The translations under genes and the position numbers were made by a program. Positions 20,183-27,515 of a DNA stretch of 56,121 nucleotides are shown piece after piece. The stretch covers positions 1-56,121 of IMG/VR virus record IMGVR_UViG_3300046328_000525. The stretch is one strand, 5' to 3'. Under the pieces are notes generated by a model that was given only the letters and a program-made list of their open reading frames with translations, searched no databases and was not told the origin of the DNA. Position 1 is the first letter of the stretch. Each line of letters starts with the position of its first letter. Source of the DNA: a virus.

Positions 20183-20645
20183 TATCCCCCGCCTTTAAAC
20201 ATGTCTCAAATCGTCTCCTATGACCTTATATAGGCATATTTTGCTATGTGCATGCAAAGTAAATACTATTAATTAGCTCTGGATAACTATAGATTTATCG
20301 ACAAATAGCTATATGAGTAATAGAACATGGACATTTAAGCCCTTAATGTCTAACCATTGGGCATATTGATCCATTTTTGTCAATAGAACATTTTCAGGGA
20401 GATTTGTCAAGCCCTCGTAAATGGACAAATTGGCCCACATTTGTCTAAATAATCATATAAAATACTAGACAAAATAGGGCAAAATGTCTACCATATTGAT
20501 CAGAATTGATCATGAAATGAGGTAAAACCATCTATTTCTATATAGATTTGTCGACATTTATATACAATTTGATCTAAAACTTGGGCGAATTTTTAAGCTC
20601 TTCGTAAATAGAAAATTTGGCCCTTACAATTTGATCGTCAAATGC
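20183..20645 (+). other. Noncoding AT-rich convergence zone with repeats
   Basis: No credible ORF on either strand for about 460 nt between the rightward and leftward gene blocks. It holds many TTTGTC/GACAAA hexamers (for example near 20402, 20441, 20469 and 20548). Two long related copies (20406-20434 and 20593-20629) share a CGTAAATRGA-N-AAATTGGCCC core, and a third related copy is at 21350-21373. Two TGATCA palindromes occur near 20500. Candidate roles are a replication origin, regulator-binding region or terminal zone; none can be shown from sequence alone. Confidence 0.6.
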
Positions 20646-20678
20646 AAAAAGATCCACACACCGTGTGGCATGTGGATC
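20646..20678 (-). terminator. Rho-independent terminator of the leftward operon
   Basis: On the minus strand GATCCACA pairs with TGTGGATC (20651-20658 and 20671-20678), and the stem is followed by TTTTT. It lies 66 nt beyond the stop of the last leftward gene. Confidence 0.75.
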
Positions 20679-20743
20679 AATTTGAGGAGTAATACTTAGA
20701 TATGAAATAGATCTTTAGATCATTAATCTAATCTGTTCGTTCC

Positions 20744-21013
20744 TTAGTAATCATATGATTCATTTTGTTCTATTACTTCCGCCAAGACATTTGCTAGAAT
20801 GAGACCAGTTGAGGTAATATCATGTTCCGCCTCCGTTTGGAATCGATTTGCTTGGTATTTGATAATCCAAGTAATTAGTTCCATTAGTTTATCTTGTGTA
20901 TATAGAGGTTGTTCATTTACAATTAGATTAGCAAAGATTCCTGGATGAAACCAATGATTATCTAGAGCCTTCATTAGTGCTTCTACTGCTTTTTGTTCAT
21001 CTGTCTTCTTCAT
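20744..21013 (-). CDS. Hypothetical protein, 89 aa
   Basis: The start follows a purine-rich GGCGGAGGCGGA. A helical soluble protein (QKAVEALMKALDNHWFHPGI ... KLMELITWIIKYQANRF) without motifs. Last gene of the leftward block; it has the feel of conserved small actinophage proteins but no function is known. Confidence 0.6.
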   Translation of the reverse strand: MKKTDEQKAVEALMKALDNHWFHPGIFANLIVNEQPLYTQDKLMELITWIIKYQANRFQTEAEHDITSTGLILANVLAEVIEQNESYDY

Positions 21014-21101
21014 TCCGCCTCCGCCTGTTAGTCAATCTTGGATTATATCAATAATGTGAGAGGGAGTCAAGACTTCCCGACCTGACCCCCTCCCAACCCT
21101 A

Positions 21102-21251
21102 TTACTTGGCCTTCTTGACTGGAGTTGGATCTGTGAAGGTTACGCCCTTTGTGAGAGCTTCCTGGATAGCTGCCTTAGCAGCTCCTGAGAAACGACCACG
21201 TACTCCAACTGTAATGCCCTGTGCCTTGAGATATTCACGCTTTGTTGTCAT
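21102..21251 (-). CDS. Lsr2 C-terminal-domain-like DNA-binding protein, 49 aa
   Basis: The start ATG 21251 has GAAAGGA upstream. The core EYLKAQGITVGVRGRFSGAA followed by AAIQEAL fits the Lsr2 C-terminal pattern: helix, Gly-x-x-Val, R-G-R loop that enters the AT-rich minor groove, helix. The Lsr2 dimerisation domain is missing. Such a mini-protein could coat AT-rich DNA or counter host Lsr2 silencing. Assignment rests on the short RGR pattern only. Confidence 0.5.
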   Translation of the reverse strand: MTTKREYLKAQGITVGVRGRFSGAAKAAIQEALTKGVTFTDPTPVKKAK

Positions 21252-21288
21252 TTGTTTTATCCTTTCGAGATAAGTTATTTGTATATTA

Positions 21289-21317
21289 ATTATATAAGAT
21301 ATTGCCGATTTGGTCAA
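21289..21317 (-). promoter_or_regulatory. Classical promoter for the Lsr2-like gene
   Basis: On the minus strand TTGACC (21312-21317), 17-nt spacer, TATAAT (21289-21294). Unlike most leftward promoters it has normal spacing and lacks the TTGTC box. Confidence 0.75.
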
Positions 21318-21369
21318 TACCTTTTTCAGGCAATTATTAAGTTTTTGCCGTAAGGGGAAAATTTGGCCC

Positions 21370-21510
21370 TTACGAATCCTCACCCATTCTATCTTTAATT
21401 AATTTAGCGATCATGTTATGTGCCTCGATGTTCTCTGTCTCGGACCCACCCCACAGGAGTTCCTGGGCCTTGCTGAGTACCTCGTTGGTGTATGCGTCTG
21501 TCGTTGTCAT
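21370..21510 (-). CDS. Hypothetical protein, 46 aa
   Basis: ATG 21510 overlaps the stop of the upstream gene (TAATG). Acidic helical peptide (YTNEVLSKAQELLWGGSETE ... MIAKLIKDRM). No motif. Its stop lies in an inverted repeat CGTAAGGG/CCCTTACG (21350-21373). Confidence 0.5.
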   Translation of the reverse strand: MTTTDAYTNEVLSKAQELLWGGSETENIEAHNMIAKLIKDRMGEDS

Positions 21511-21785
21511 TAGTCTTCCTCTCCTATGAACTCGTTTCTAATTAACCAATCGGTTACGTGCTCTGACATTGCTTCTGTACCATATGCCAGGGTCCAGCCT
21601 TCCGTGTCTGCTGTCTCCCAGAATTTATCAAATACGGGAGTTAGATTATCTCCCTCGTACTGTGATTGAATTTGGTCCCATGTCCATAGCCAAACCAGGG
21701 ACGGAAATACTGGCATTAAATCTAATTCTACAATCATAGAATCAAGACTGTCACGCACTGCGTCTTTAAGTATGTTATCAATCAT
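21510..21785 (-). CDS. Hypothetical protein, 91 aa
   Basis: ATG 21785 (MIDNIL) is preferred, with GGAGCAAAG upstream; an ATG 18 bases earlier is weaker. Tryptophan-rich and acidic (FPSLVWLWTWDQIQSQYEGD). Family not recognised. Coupled by overlap with both neighbours. Confidence 0.55.
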   Translation of the reverse strand: MIDNILKDAVRDSLDSMIVELDLMPVFPSLVWLWTWDQIQSQYEGDNLTPVFDKFWETADTEGWTLAYGTEAMSEHVTDWLIRNEFIGEED

Positions 21786-22044
21786 TCTTTGCTCCAATCG
21801 CAAATGATAGTTGGTATGTTAAATCATATAATGAAACTAAGGTATCTAGAATGCCTTCACATCTTGTGCGTTCCATTGAATCCATTGCTTCTTCTGATTC
21901 ATCTTCAATTGCTTGTGCCTCCGCTAATTCTTGCTCAGCAATTAGCATTAGATTCTTTAGTTCTCCATGCATTATATCTAATCCATTAACACCTGCGTCA
22001 ATTAGACGCTGGAGGTGGGGCTCGATATTATAATCTGGACTCAT
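21778..22044 (-). CDS. Coiled-coil hypothetical protein, 88 aa
   Basis: Overlaps both neighbours. Mostly helix, Glu-rich centre (LIAEQELAEAQAIEDESEEA). No catalytic motif visible; likely a small dimeric helical protein. Confidence 0.55.
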   Translation of the reverse strand: MSPDYNIEPHLQRLIDAGVNGLDIMHGELKNLMLIAEQELAEAQAIEDESEEAMDSMERTRCEGILDTLVSLYDLTYQLSFAIGAKND

Positions 22045-22175
22045 TACAACTCCTCTGTATCATTGATGTGTAATTCATAACCTTTTCTTCCCAATGCTTC
22101 TAGAGCCAAGAATTCGGCTGTTGCCATGTCAATTGCTTCTACTCTGATAGAGCCGTGGATTTCATATGTATTCAT
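22044..22175 (-). CDS. Hypothetical protein, 43 aa
   Basis: ATG 22175 overlaps the upstream stop (TAATG) and follows the conserved CGAAAGGG leader. Begins MNTYEIHGSIRVEAIDMATA and looks like a small beta-alpha-beta piece, similar in feel to the 47-aa protein at 542 (both begin MNTY, with alternating charged and hydrophobic residues). Confidence 0.5.
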   Translation of the reverse strand: MNTYEIHGSIRVEAIDMATAEFLALEALGRKGYELHINDTEEL

Positions 22176-22393
22176 TAGTTCCCTTTCGTTTTGAGGAGTA
22201 TATCACGAGCCACTGACAAAAGGTGGCGGGTTGCAGAAAGTTCTCCAGTATTCATAATATCCTCTATCTCCAATTGACGATACTCATCTGAATCAAAGTC
22301 ACCTTCATATGTATTAAAGATATCCTGAAACTTATCTGCATCTTGTAATAGACTAATTTCATGAAGCTCTAAATATGCGATCATTTCTTCCAT
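22175..22393 (-). CDS. Hypothetical protein, 72 aa
   Basis: ATG 22393 (MEEMIAYL) with GGGAGG upstream. Helical, acidic. The conserved leftward promoter (22197-22219) lies inside its 3' coding part and drives the next gene. Confidence 0.55.
   Translation of the reverse strand: MEEMIAYLELHEISLLQDADKFQDIFNTYEGDFDSDEYRQLEIEDIMNTGELSATRHLLSVARDILLKTKGN
22197..22219 (-). promoter_or_regulatory. Leftward TTGTC-11-TANNNT promoter, internal to a CDS
   Basis: Minus strand: TTGTCA (22214-22219), 11 nt, TATACT (22197-22202), then CGAAAGGG and ATG 22175. Confidence 0.65.
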
Positions 22394-22554
22394 TATTCTG
22401 CCTCCCAATAAGTTGATATTAAATCCATTGCTTGATGAATATTACAATCACAATCTCCGCCGTTCATATTTTCCATAAAGTCAATATGAGAGAAGTGGTC
22501 ATCATAGATTTTCTGAACTAAAGATTTTACAGTTAAATCGTAGTCTGTCTTCAT
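22393..22554 (-). CDS. Hypothetical protein, 53 aa
   Basis: ATG 22554 with GGAGG upstream; overlaps the preceding gene's TGA. Acidic helix plus GGDCDCN near residues 36-42. No family recognised. Confidence 0.5.
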   Translation of the reverse strand: MKTDYDLTVKSLVQKIYDDHFSHIDFMENMNGGDCDCNIHQAMDLISTYWEAE

Positions 22555-23231
22555 GCTTCTACCTCCGTTGATTTAGATTCTGATTCTACACCATGGGTCT
22601 GACAATTTGCTCTGTCCTCATCTGTTGGCTCTCCATGCCCACACTTAGGACACATATCGAACTCACATGACTCACAGTACGGTGGCTCACCTAATTCTTC
22701 ATAACTGCATTCCCAGCACTTCCAGTTATATTCAGATGAAGATAACTCTTTGCCATTAGCAAACTCTGTTGAACCGCCCCAACCTGTTTCTTCCATATAT
22801 TCATTTGTAATCAAGACGGAAGGGAACTGACGGGACAACTCAATGAATACTGGATTAGGAGTACCCCATGCTGTATCAAAGTTATATACAAGAACATGGT
22901 TCTCAGCATTTGGCTCATCATGAACTAATTCAGGACTATTAGCATCCCACTTAACACCCCAATTACGATTATTCCAAGAATACCAGTCATTACCTGAATA
23001 TGGTGAATCTGATTTGTAATCAGGTTGCTTCGGATATGCTTCCATATCTGTTGGTTTAATTACATTCCAAAAAGAAAACGGGGAATCAACAGGAACATCC
23101 TTAACAGTATAAGCCAAATCACCATTAGATTGAACAGGCATAACATATGGCTTAGCGACTAACTCTTTAATTTGATTAACTAATTCAGGCTTACCTTCAA
23201 TAGTAACTGAATTTGATACCCAATTTGGCAT
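22551..23231 (-). CDS. DUF1281/Api92-like protein with C-terminal zinc ribbon, 226 aa
   Basis: The start ATG 23231 follows GAAAGGATAT. The opening MPNWVSNSVTIEGKPE and the later YNFDTAWGTPNPVFIELSRQ fit the ferredoxin-like DUF1281 (Api92-type) proteins of phages and plasmids. Residues about 172-198 add a rubredoxin-like knuckle set (CWEC ... CESC ... CPKCG). Function unknown. The frame is open for 29 more codons upstream, through the promoter, and those are not coding. Confidence 0.7.
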   Translation of the reverse strand: MPNWVSNSVTIEGKPELVNQIKELVAKPYVMPVQSNGDLAYTVKDVPVDSPFSFWNVIKPTDMEAYPKQPDYKSDSPYSGNDWYSWNNRNWGVKWDANSPELVHDEPNAENHVLVYNFDTAWGTPNPVFIELSRQFPSVLITNEYMEETGWGGSTEFANGKELSSSEYNWKCWECSYEELGEPPYCESCEFDMCPKCGHGEPTDEDRANCQTHGVESESKSTEVEA

Positions 23232-23258
23232 TTCATATCCTTTCGTTGATATAAGAGA

Positions 23259-23314
23259 ATTATACATTGGACCACCGACAAATGGAATAGTTTGGTCCTG
23301 TGATTCGGACCACA
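23259..23314 (-). promoter_or_regulatory. Leftward promoter with CRP-type site
   Basis: Minus strand: TTGTCG (23276-23281), 11 nt, TATAAT (23259-23264). Upstream is TGTGATTCGGACCACA (23299-23314), centred 47.5 bp from the downstream end of the -10. Confidence 0.7.
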
Positions 23315-23520
23315 CCATTCAGAATTGATCAAAACTTCAGGCGATTTGCTATTGACAACGTAAAAGAAATACTATACCCTCAGTCTTTTGGGGGCATTTT
23401 ATGATCATTGTCAAGTCCTATTAATAAGGCTGCTAGAGTATCACCAACGAAAGTAAAAGAACTCTGCTTTATTTAACCCCTGGCCCAATGGACTGAGTAG
23501 AGGCACCTTTTTATTTTAAA
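23315..23520. other. Noncoding intergenic cassette
   Basis: No ORF. Elements shared with four other leftward intergenic regions, in the same order (read on the plus strand): TTCAGGCG (23337), TTGACA (23356), a C-run/G-run hairpin ending GGGGGCATTTT, then TTGTCAAG (23409). A stray CAACGAAAG leader motif lies at 23443 on the plus strand without an ORF behind it. Confidence 0.5.
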
Positions 23521-23916
23521 TTAACTTAACACTTTGGAATACTTATTTACAAATTCCTTTAGTGTCATTGTGAAGACTGGTTCGTCCAACATTCCACGGA
23601 CCTTTGTGTCTTCATCCCACGAGCCTTCTTCATGAAGAGACATGGTGCCTGTCCGCCAATCAATAACAGGAATCTTGTGCTCGTTATCTAGGATTGTATT
23701 AACTGAAAGGCCCCAACCTGTTAGGCTGGTCCATTCATCTCCAATTAAATTAGAGATAACAATACGTGTAGCATATGACTCATCTGTCCAACGTGGCTCT
23801 GCAAGTTCTACAGCTTGTGCAAGCTTTGACAACATCTCAAAACCAGCCCAGTGCCCGTACAAAACAATTGTATCGCCATTGCTTTGCTTGAATCCGAAGT
23901 TTGCTCTGTCTCCCAT
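23521..23916 (-). CDS. Conserved phage protein of GDRANFGF type, 131 aa
   Basis: Starts MGDRANFGFKQ and has a YGHWAGFEML motif near residues 20-29, a pattern I recognise in many actinophage proteins of unknown role. Soluble, tryptophan-containing, acidic. Its ATG overlaps the stop of the upstream zinc-finger gene. Confidence 0.65.
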   Translation of the reverse strand: MGDRANFGFKQSNGDTIVLYGHWAGFEMLSKLAQAVELAEPRWTDESYATRIVISNLIGDEWTSLTGWGLSVNTILDNEHKIPVIDWRTGTMSLHEEGSWDEDTKVRGMLDEPVFTMTLKEFVNKYSKVLS

Positions 23917-24122
23917 TAGATATCCGCCTCTACTAGTTGTTCTTCTTTTGCTGGGTGCAATTCTACCACTTCATAGGCAACCTTGGCAAGCGCCTCGGCA
24001 TATTTATTTTTATGGTGTCCGCAGAAAAATAGTTCTCCATTAATTAATTTAATCTGCCATAAAGCTTGAGCGGAGTCACCGCATTTATCGCAGGCGATCC
24101 ATTTTGTTAGGTCTTCACTCAC
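23916..24122 (-). CDS. Zinc-binding DUF7455-like protein, 68 aa (GTG start)
   Basis: CDKCGDSAQALW ... GELFFCGHHKNKY supplies C-x2-C and C-x-H-H ligands, the layout of small actinobacterial DUF7455 proteins. GTG 24122 gives the family's usual length and follows GAGAGG; an ATG 13 codons upstream lies inside the neighbouring gene. Confidence 0.65.
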   Translation of the reverse strand: MSEDLTKWIACDKCGDSAQALWQIKLINGELFFCGHHKNKYAEALAKVAYEVVELHPAKEEQLVEADI

Positions 24123-24279
24123 GAATAGAAGTTCCTCTCTCAATCTTATCTGCAATTTCATCCATGATTTGTGCTTCTGATACTTCTTCTACTTCTGATG
24201 CCCATTCACGAATATTTTCAATGATGACTTCTCGTGCAAACGTTACGCCATCTTCAAAGCCTGATTTATAGTCTGACAT
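24115..24279 (-). CDS. Hypothetical protein, 54 aa
   Basis: ATG 24279 follows AGGAGGAAT. Begins MSDYKSGFEDGVTFAREVII, the p-x-x-G-F-x-D-G start common in small phage proteins, then a helical acidic tail. Overlaps the next gene by 8 bases. Confidence 0.55.
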   Translation of the reverse strand: MSDYKSGFEDGVTFAREVIIENIREWASEVEEVSEAQIMDEIADKIERGTSIRE

Positions 24280-24291
24280 TATTCCTCCTTC

Positions 24292-24495
24292 CTAGTAACC
24301 TGTCGGCTCAAACTCTGATGTATAAGATTCAATTAAATTAAACTTATCACGTAGGTTTGATACTTTCTCAATGCTACCAGTTCCAATGTTGAAAGTCAAT
24401 GGTCCAATCATTTCTGGGTCAAGACCAATTGTTGATGCCTCCCAGATAGCCCCTTTCAGGGCCATCTGAGACGGAGCGGTGAGTTCAAAGTACAT
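24292..24495 (-). CDS. Hypothetical protein, 67 aa
   Basis: ATG 24495 overlaps the upstream stop (TAATG). Mixed alpha/beta sequence (MALKGAIWEASTIGLDPEMI ... FNIGTGSIEKVSNLRDKF) without motifs. Unrecognised. Confidence 0.55.
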   Translation of the reverse strand: MYFELTAPSQMALKGAIWEASTIGLDPEMIGPLTFNIGTGSIEKVSNLRDKFNLIESYTSEFEPTGY

Positions 24496-25055
24496 TAGTA
24501 TGGCTCCTCAACTGAATAGAGTTCATAGTTGTCGATACAAACATTGCCGTTGTTAATATCTACATAGACATCTTCAAGAGCCTGGGTTAAATCAAAGTCT
24601 GCAACCTCGCTTCGTGGAATATCCATTGAACCAGAGAAATGGATTACACCTTCAAACTGAATAGTCTTAACTGGGTTGTAATCAATAATCTCACAAACCG
24701 CTTCAAGAATATCTGATGCCTCTGATTCGTTCTCATAAGCATCATTAATCAAACTAATTAACTGAGAACCGATGCGACCATTTTCTGCCTTCCAGTAATC
24801 GCAATTCTGATGCTTCTTTAGCTCTTCCATTAGTTCTGTAATCTTTGACTGCATGAACTGTGCTGTTGTGTCCATTGTTTCCTCTTTCGTTGTTGGAGTA
24901 GGTATTGTAGCATCGACCACTGACAAAAGTGTCATTGTATTAAAACAAGATGGGCAAAGCTTTTGGTCAATTGTTCTAGTTGATAGGATAGTCATTTCAA
25001 ATAGACCATCGCATGTGTTGCATACATATGTGTGCTTGTTCCAGTTCGTTGTCAT
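24495..25055 (-). CDS. Zinc-ribbon protein containing a nested in-frame gene, 186 aa
   Basis: The full protein starts at ATG 25055, leaderless, 7 nt after a TATAAT. Residues 10-36 carry CNTC and CPSC, a zinc ribbon. The conserved leftward promoter and the CAACGAAAGAGG ribosome leader then occur inside the frame, where the leader is read as TTKEET just before an internal ATG at 24875 (MDTTAQFM). From there a 126-aa helical, acidic protein can be made alone. So one frame gives a long form with zinc ribbon and a short form without it. Function unknown. Confidence 0.65.
   Translation of the reverse strand: MTTNWNKHTYVCNTCDGLFEMTILSTRTIDQKLCPSCFNTMTLLSVVDATIPTPTTKEETMDTTAQFMQSKITELMEELKKHQNCDYWKAENGRIGSQLISLINDAYENESEASDILEAVCEIIDYNPVKTIQFEGVIHFSGSMDIPRSEVADFDLTQALEDVYVDINNGNVCIDNYELYSVEEPY
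24904..24926 (-). promoter_or_regulatory. Leftward TTGTC-11-TANNNT promoter inside a CDS
   Basis: Minus strand: TTGTCA (24921-24926), 11 nt, TACAAT (24904-24909), followed by CAACGAAAGAGGAAAC and ATG 24875. Confidence 0.65.
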
Positions 25056-25062
25056 GTGGCAT

Positions 25063-25127
25063 ATTATAGCGGACCCCACCGACAAATGGTGAAATTTCGG
25101 GCGATTTTAAATGTGATACGTAACACA
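25063..25127 (-). promoter_or_regulatory. Leftward promoter with CRP-type site
   Basis: Minus strand: TTGTCG (25080-25085), 11 nt, TATAAT (25063-25068), ATG 7 nt further (leaderless). TGTGATACGTAACACA at 25112-25127 is a near-palindrome centred 56.5 bp from the end of the -10. Confidence 0.75.
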
Positions 25128-25223
25128 TATTTTTATCCCTCAATATATGGGGGCTCTGATCAATTTTGTCAAGTCGACACGCCGTAGCGTGAGCAGTTTC
25201 ACATCATGCTCAGGATGATTTAT
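25128..25223. other. Noncoding intergenic cassette
   Basis: Holds the shared elements: CCCTCAATATATGGGGGC hairpin, then TTTTGTCAAGTCGACACGCCG (25164-25184). The block TTTTGTCAAG-x-CGACACGCCG recurs at 27910 and 29267. Confidence 0.5.
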
Positions 25224-26237
25224 TTAGCCCGCCAGAGCCATTACCTGCTTTACGATTTTATTCTTCTCAGCGGTAACAACAGGGTCGAATCCTGATGCAC
25301 CCGCCATGAGTGTTTCACCATTGCCACGAGCAGAGCGGAAATAATCAATGCGTTCAGTAAGAGCATTAACTACACCCCAAGCGGTACCCTTGATGTTGGT
25401 CTGAGTTGGTGAGTTGAAATAAATGTCATCAATTAAGGTGACTTTATTTTCCCACTTTGTGAGAGCCTGCTTTGACTTATCTTCTTCAGGCTTTGGATAC
25501 ATTGCACGAATAATTTCGTGGAACTTCTTATCTGAAACTTCAGTTTCAAATAGTGCCTTAGCCTGCTTTTCAAACTCATCAAAGTAACCAAGAGTAAGCC
25601 CAAGAGTCTCACGAGCAATTTGAATTTTACCCTCAGCGGTCTGAGTGTGACGGATTTTAAAAGATTGCTTTGCATTACGCATTGCAAGATTTAAAGTGTT
25701 TTGGCATACAACACGAACAGGTGTAACAGCAGCCTGCACCGCAACAGAACCGTCGTGTGATGTCCATACGATTAGATAGAGTTTTGTCTCATCGTTTGCA
25801 CCCTGAGGGTCTAGAACCATTGTGCGAGGAATTTCAACAGTACCGAACACAACTTTGCCATTACGCAAAGAGCCAGCGGATTCCCAGCGACATGCAGGGT
25901 CTGCATCGTGAATTGCATCGGCAAATTGAAATAGTTCCTCATTCTGAACTACCTTATAACGCTTACCGACATTGGCAAGAACATCAGTTCCACCATTGAA
26001 AGGGTTGGTACGCAATACGAGATGAGAATTTGAAACATCATTCCAAGATTCATCTACGTGATCGGTTAGCGGCGAGAGTCGAACATTCCAATTCGAGAGT
26101 TTAGCTTCATCGAGCATGAGTTGAGTTGAAACTTCCTCATCTTGTGAGAAGATGCGGTTTGCAAGATTATGCCATGCAGGTGCGCCACGCAATGCAAATG
26201 CAACTTCGCCATTAACAGTTTCGAGATTATGAGCCAT
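25224..26237 (-). CDS. DUF932 (phage/plasmid-like, TIGR03299) protein, 337 aa
   Basis: Full-length member of the DUF932 family. N-terminal PAWHNLANRIF, central NSHLVLRTNPF-x3-DVLANVGKRYKVVQNEELF, the LYLIVWTSHDGSVAVQAAVT strands, TPVRVVCQNTLNLAM near 170-184, and a helical C-terminus ending with ERIDYFRSARG. These proteins are frequent in phages and plasmids; the role is unknown. It is the largest gene of the leftward block. Start follows CGAAAGAGGAAAAT. Confidence 0.85.
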   Translation of the reverse strand: MAHNLETVNGEVAFALRGAPAWHNLANRIFSQDEEVSTQLMLDEAKLSNWNVRLSPLTDHVDESWNDVSNSHLVLRTNPFNGGTDVLANVGKRYKVVQNEELFQFADAIHDADPACRWESAGSLRNGKVVFGTVEIPRTMVLDPQGANDETKLYLIVWTSHDGSVAVQAAVTPVRVVCQNTLNLAMRNAKQSFKIRHTQTAEGKIQIARETLGLTLGYFDEFEKQAKALFETEVSDKKFHEIIRAMYPKPEEDKSKQALTKWENKVTLIDDIYFNSPTQTNIKGTAWGVVNALTERIDYFRSARGNGETLMAGASGFDPVVTAEKNKIVKQVMALAG

Positions 26238-26268
26238 GATTTTCCTCTTTCGTTTGATTGATTAGGCA

Positions 26269-26344
26269 ATTATAACAGGCGGGTCTGACAAATGATAGTC
26301 TAATTTGATTCCATCTCATAGACTGAGATGTGTGCAACATCACA
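26269..26344 (-). promoter_or_regulatory. Leftward promoter with CRP-type site for the DUF932 gene
   Basis: Minus strand: TTGTCA (26286-26291), 11 nt, TATAAT (26269-26274). TGTGTGCAACATCACA at 26329-26344, centred 67.5 bp from the -10 end. Confidence 0.75.
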
Positions 26345-26384
26345 ATTTTCAGGGTGTTTTGGTGCTTGACTTAAATGGATCGAG

Positions 26385-26412
26385 GCCCCCGCAGTATTTG
26401 GGGGCATTTTTT
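26385..26412 (+). terminator. Plus-strand intrinsic terminator-like hairpin
   Basis: GCCCCC (26385-26390), 9-nt loop, GGGGGC (26400-26405), then A and TTTTTT. It reads as a terminator for rightward transcription although all nearby genes are leftward. A CTTGAC at 26365 precedes it. Confidence 0.6.
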
Positions 26413-26457
26413 AAAATTGTCAAGCGGGAAGTTTAAAGAGATTCCCAGCTCTTGCTA

Positions 26458-26709
26458 TTACGATAAGATTAACTGATTACCGATTTTAGCTTTGACATTC
26501 TGTACTGTTTCCATTGGGATAAACATTGCGGTTGTCTTCTTCTTTTTTAGCGAATCAAAAACATACGCATGAACGGTTGAGCTGAACTTACTGATGTTGC
26601 TGAATACATATTCGGTGAGCAGTTCTTTGTCTACACCTTGATCCGAATACATGGTGACATCATTTGATTTGATGTCATCATAAATTTCAATGCGATAACG
26701 ATTACGCAT
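26458..26709 (-). CDS. Hypothetical protein, 83 aa
   Basis: Soluble, basic, beta-rich N-terminus (RYRIEIYDDIKSNDVTMYSD) followed by a helix and KKKKTTAMFIPME. GGAAAC upstream of ATG 26709. Unrecognised. Confidence 0.55.
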   Translation of the reverse strand: MRNRYRIEIYDDIKSNDVTMYSDQGVDKELLTEYVFSNISKFSSTVHAYVFDSLKKKKTTAMFIPMETVQNVKAKIGNQLILS

Positions 26710-26778
26710 TTTGTTTCCTTTGTTAGTAGGGACACCCGAAGGTGTGAGCAGTTTGGCGACTTACTCAGGTCGTTGGAT

Positions 26779-27177
26779 TTATAGGTACTGTGCGATTGAC
26801 TTGAAAGTTGAAGTTGAAACGAAATCCTCATCTGTCATCTTCAAGATGCGAATACCATTTTCAATCTCTTGGATTTCGTACTGACCCAATTCGTTTTCTA
26901 GTCGCTCAATCTCTGGCTCATCAGGAAGTTTAACTCCGTTTGCAATCTCATAATTTACTGAGAGAGAGTTACGCCATGAGTGCTTGCTGATTGAGTCAAT
27001 AGTCAATGAGTCCTTGAACTCCTTGAGAATTGTCTTAAAATACTTATCTTGTGCTACCTTGTAAGCATCACGCTTCTTTTCGTTTGATGCTGCAACCTTT
27101 ACATTATTAGTAATCTTATCTTCAAGAGCCTTGATTACTTTAACTGTTGCTACCTTAACTGTTACTGCTCTAGCCAT
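26779..27177 (-). CDS. Helical hypothetical protein, 132 aa
   Basis: Basic N-terminal helical region (VIKALEDKITNNVKVAASNE), then a coiled-coil-like part (EPEIERLENELGQYEIQEIE). Follows the CAACGAAAGAGGAAAA leader. An ACACC-UUCG-GGTGT hairpin (complement of 26728-26741) sits downstream, between it and the next gene. Family not recognised. Confidence 0.6.
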   Translation of the reverse strand: MARAVTVKVATVKVIKALEDKITNNVKVAASNEKKRDAYKVAQDKYFKTILKEFKDSLTIDSISKHSWRNSLSVNYEIANGVKLPDEPEIERLENELGQYEIQEIENGIRILKMTDEDFVSTSTFKSIAQYL

Positions 27178-27216
27178 TTTTTCCTCTTTCGTTGGTTGGT
27201 TTATTTGGTTAGTTGT

Positions 27217-27239
27217 ATTATAGTGGAGGGGTCTGACAA
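27217..27239 (-). promoter_or_regulatory. Leftward TTGTC-11-TANNNT promoter
   Basis: Minus strand: TTGTCA (27234-27239), 11 nt, TATAAT (27217-27222), leader with CAACGAAAGAGG, ATG 27177. Confidence 0.7.
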
Positions 27240-27255
27240 ACCCCTCCGCCCCATA

Positions 27256-27429
27256 CTATGAAAGTGATTCTGCTGAAACTGTTGTCCAGCGTTCTCCCTT
27301 TGGTGTATCTAATTTAACACGCACCGAGCCAGATGCGTTCTTTACAATTTCAGTAATTGTCCCTGTAACTCCAGATGAAAGAGTTGTGAATAGGTCGCCT
27401 ACTTCGTATGTCTTCTGATTTACTGTCAT
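27256..27429 (-). CDS. Small SH3/KOW-like protein, 57 aa
   Basis: ATG 27429 after GGAAGC. TYEVGDLFTTLSSGVTGTIT then VRVKLDTPKGERWTTV resembles a KOW/SH3 barrel of the kind used to bind nucleic acid. Too short for certainty. Framed by two copies of the leftward promoter. Confidence 0.5.
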   Translation of the reverse strand: MTVNQKTYEVGDLFTTLSSGVTGTITEIVKNASGSVRVKLDTPKGERWTTVSAESLS

Positions 27430-27467
27430 TTTGCTTCCGTTCTATTAGTTGTTGTTGTTACTGGAGT

Positions 27468-27490
27468 ATTATAGCAGGGGGGTCTGACAA
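27468..27490 (-). promoter_or_regulatory. Leftward TTGTC-11-TANNNT promoter
   Basis: Minus strand: TTGTCA (27485-27490), 11 nt, TATAAT (27468-27473), leader GAACGGAAGC, ATG 27429. Confidence 0.7.
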
Positions 27491-27515
27491 GTGACAAGCC
27501 CCCCTGCATAATTAT

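Noticed and set aside
23232-23318. N-terminal extension of the DUF1281-like protein
   Set aside because: The extra codons cover the promoter and leader; the family normally starts at MPNW, and the ribosome site fits ATG 23231.
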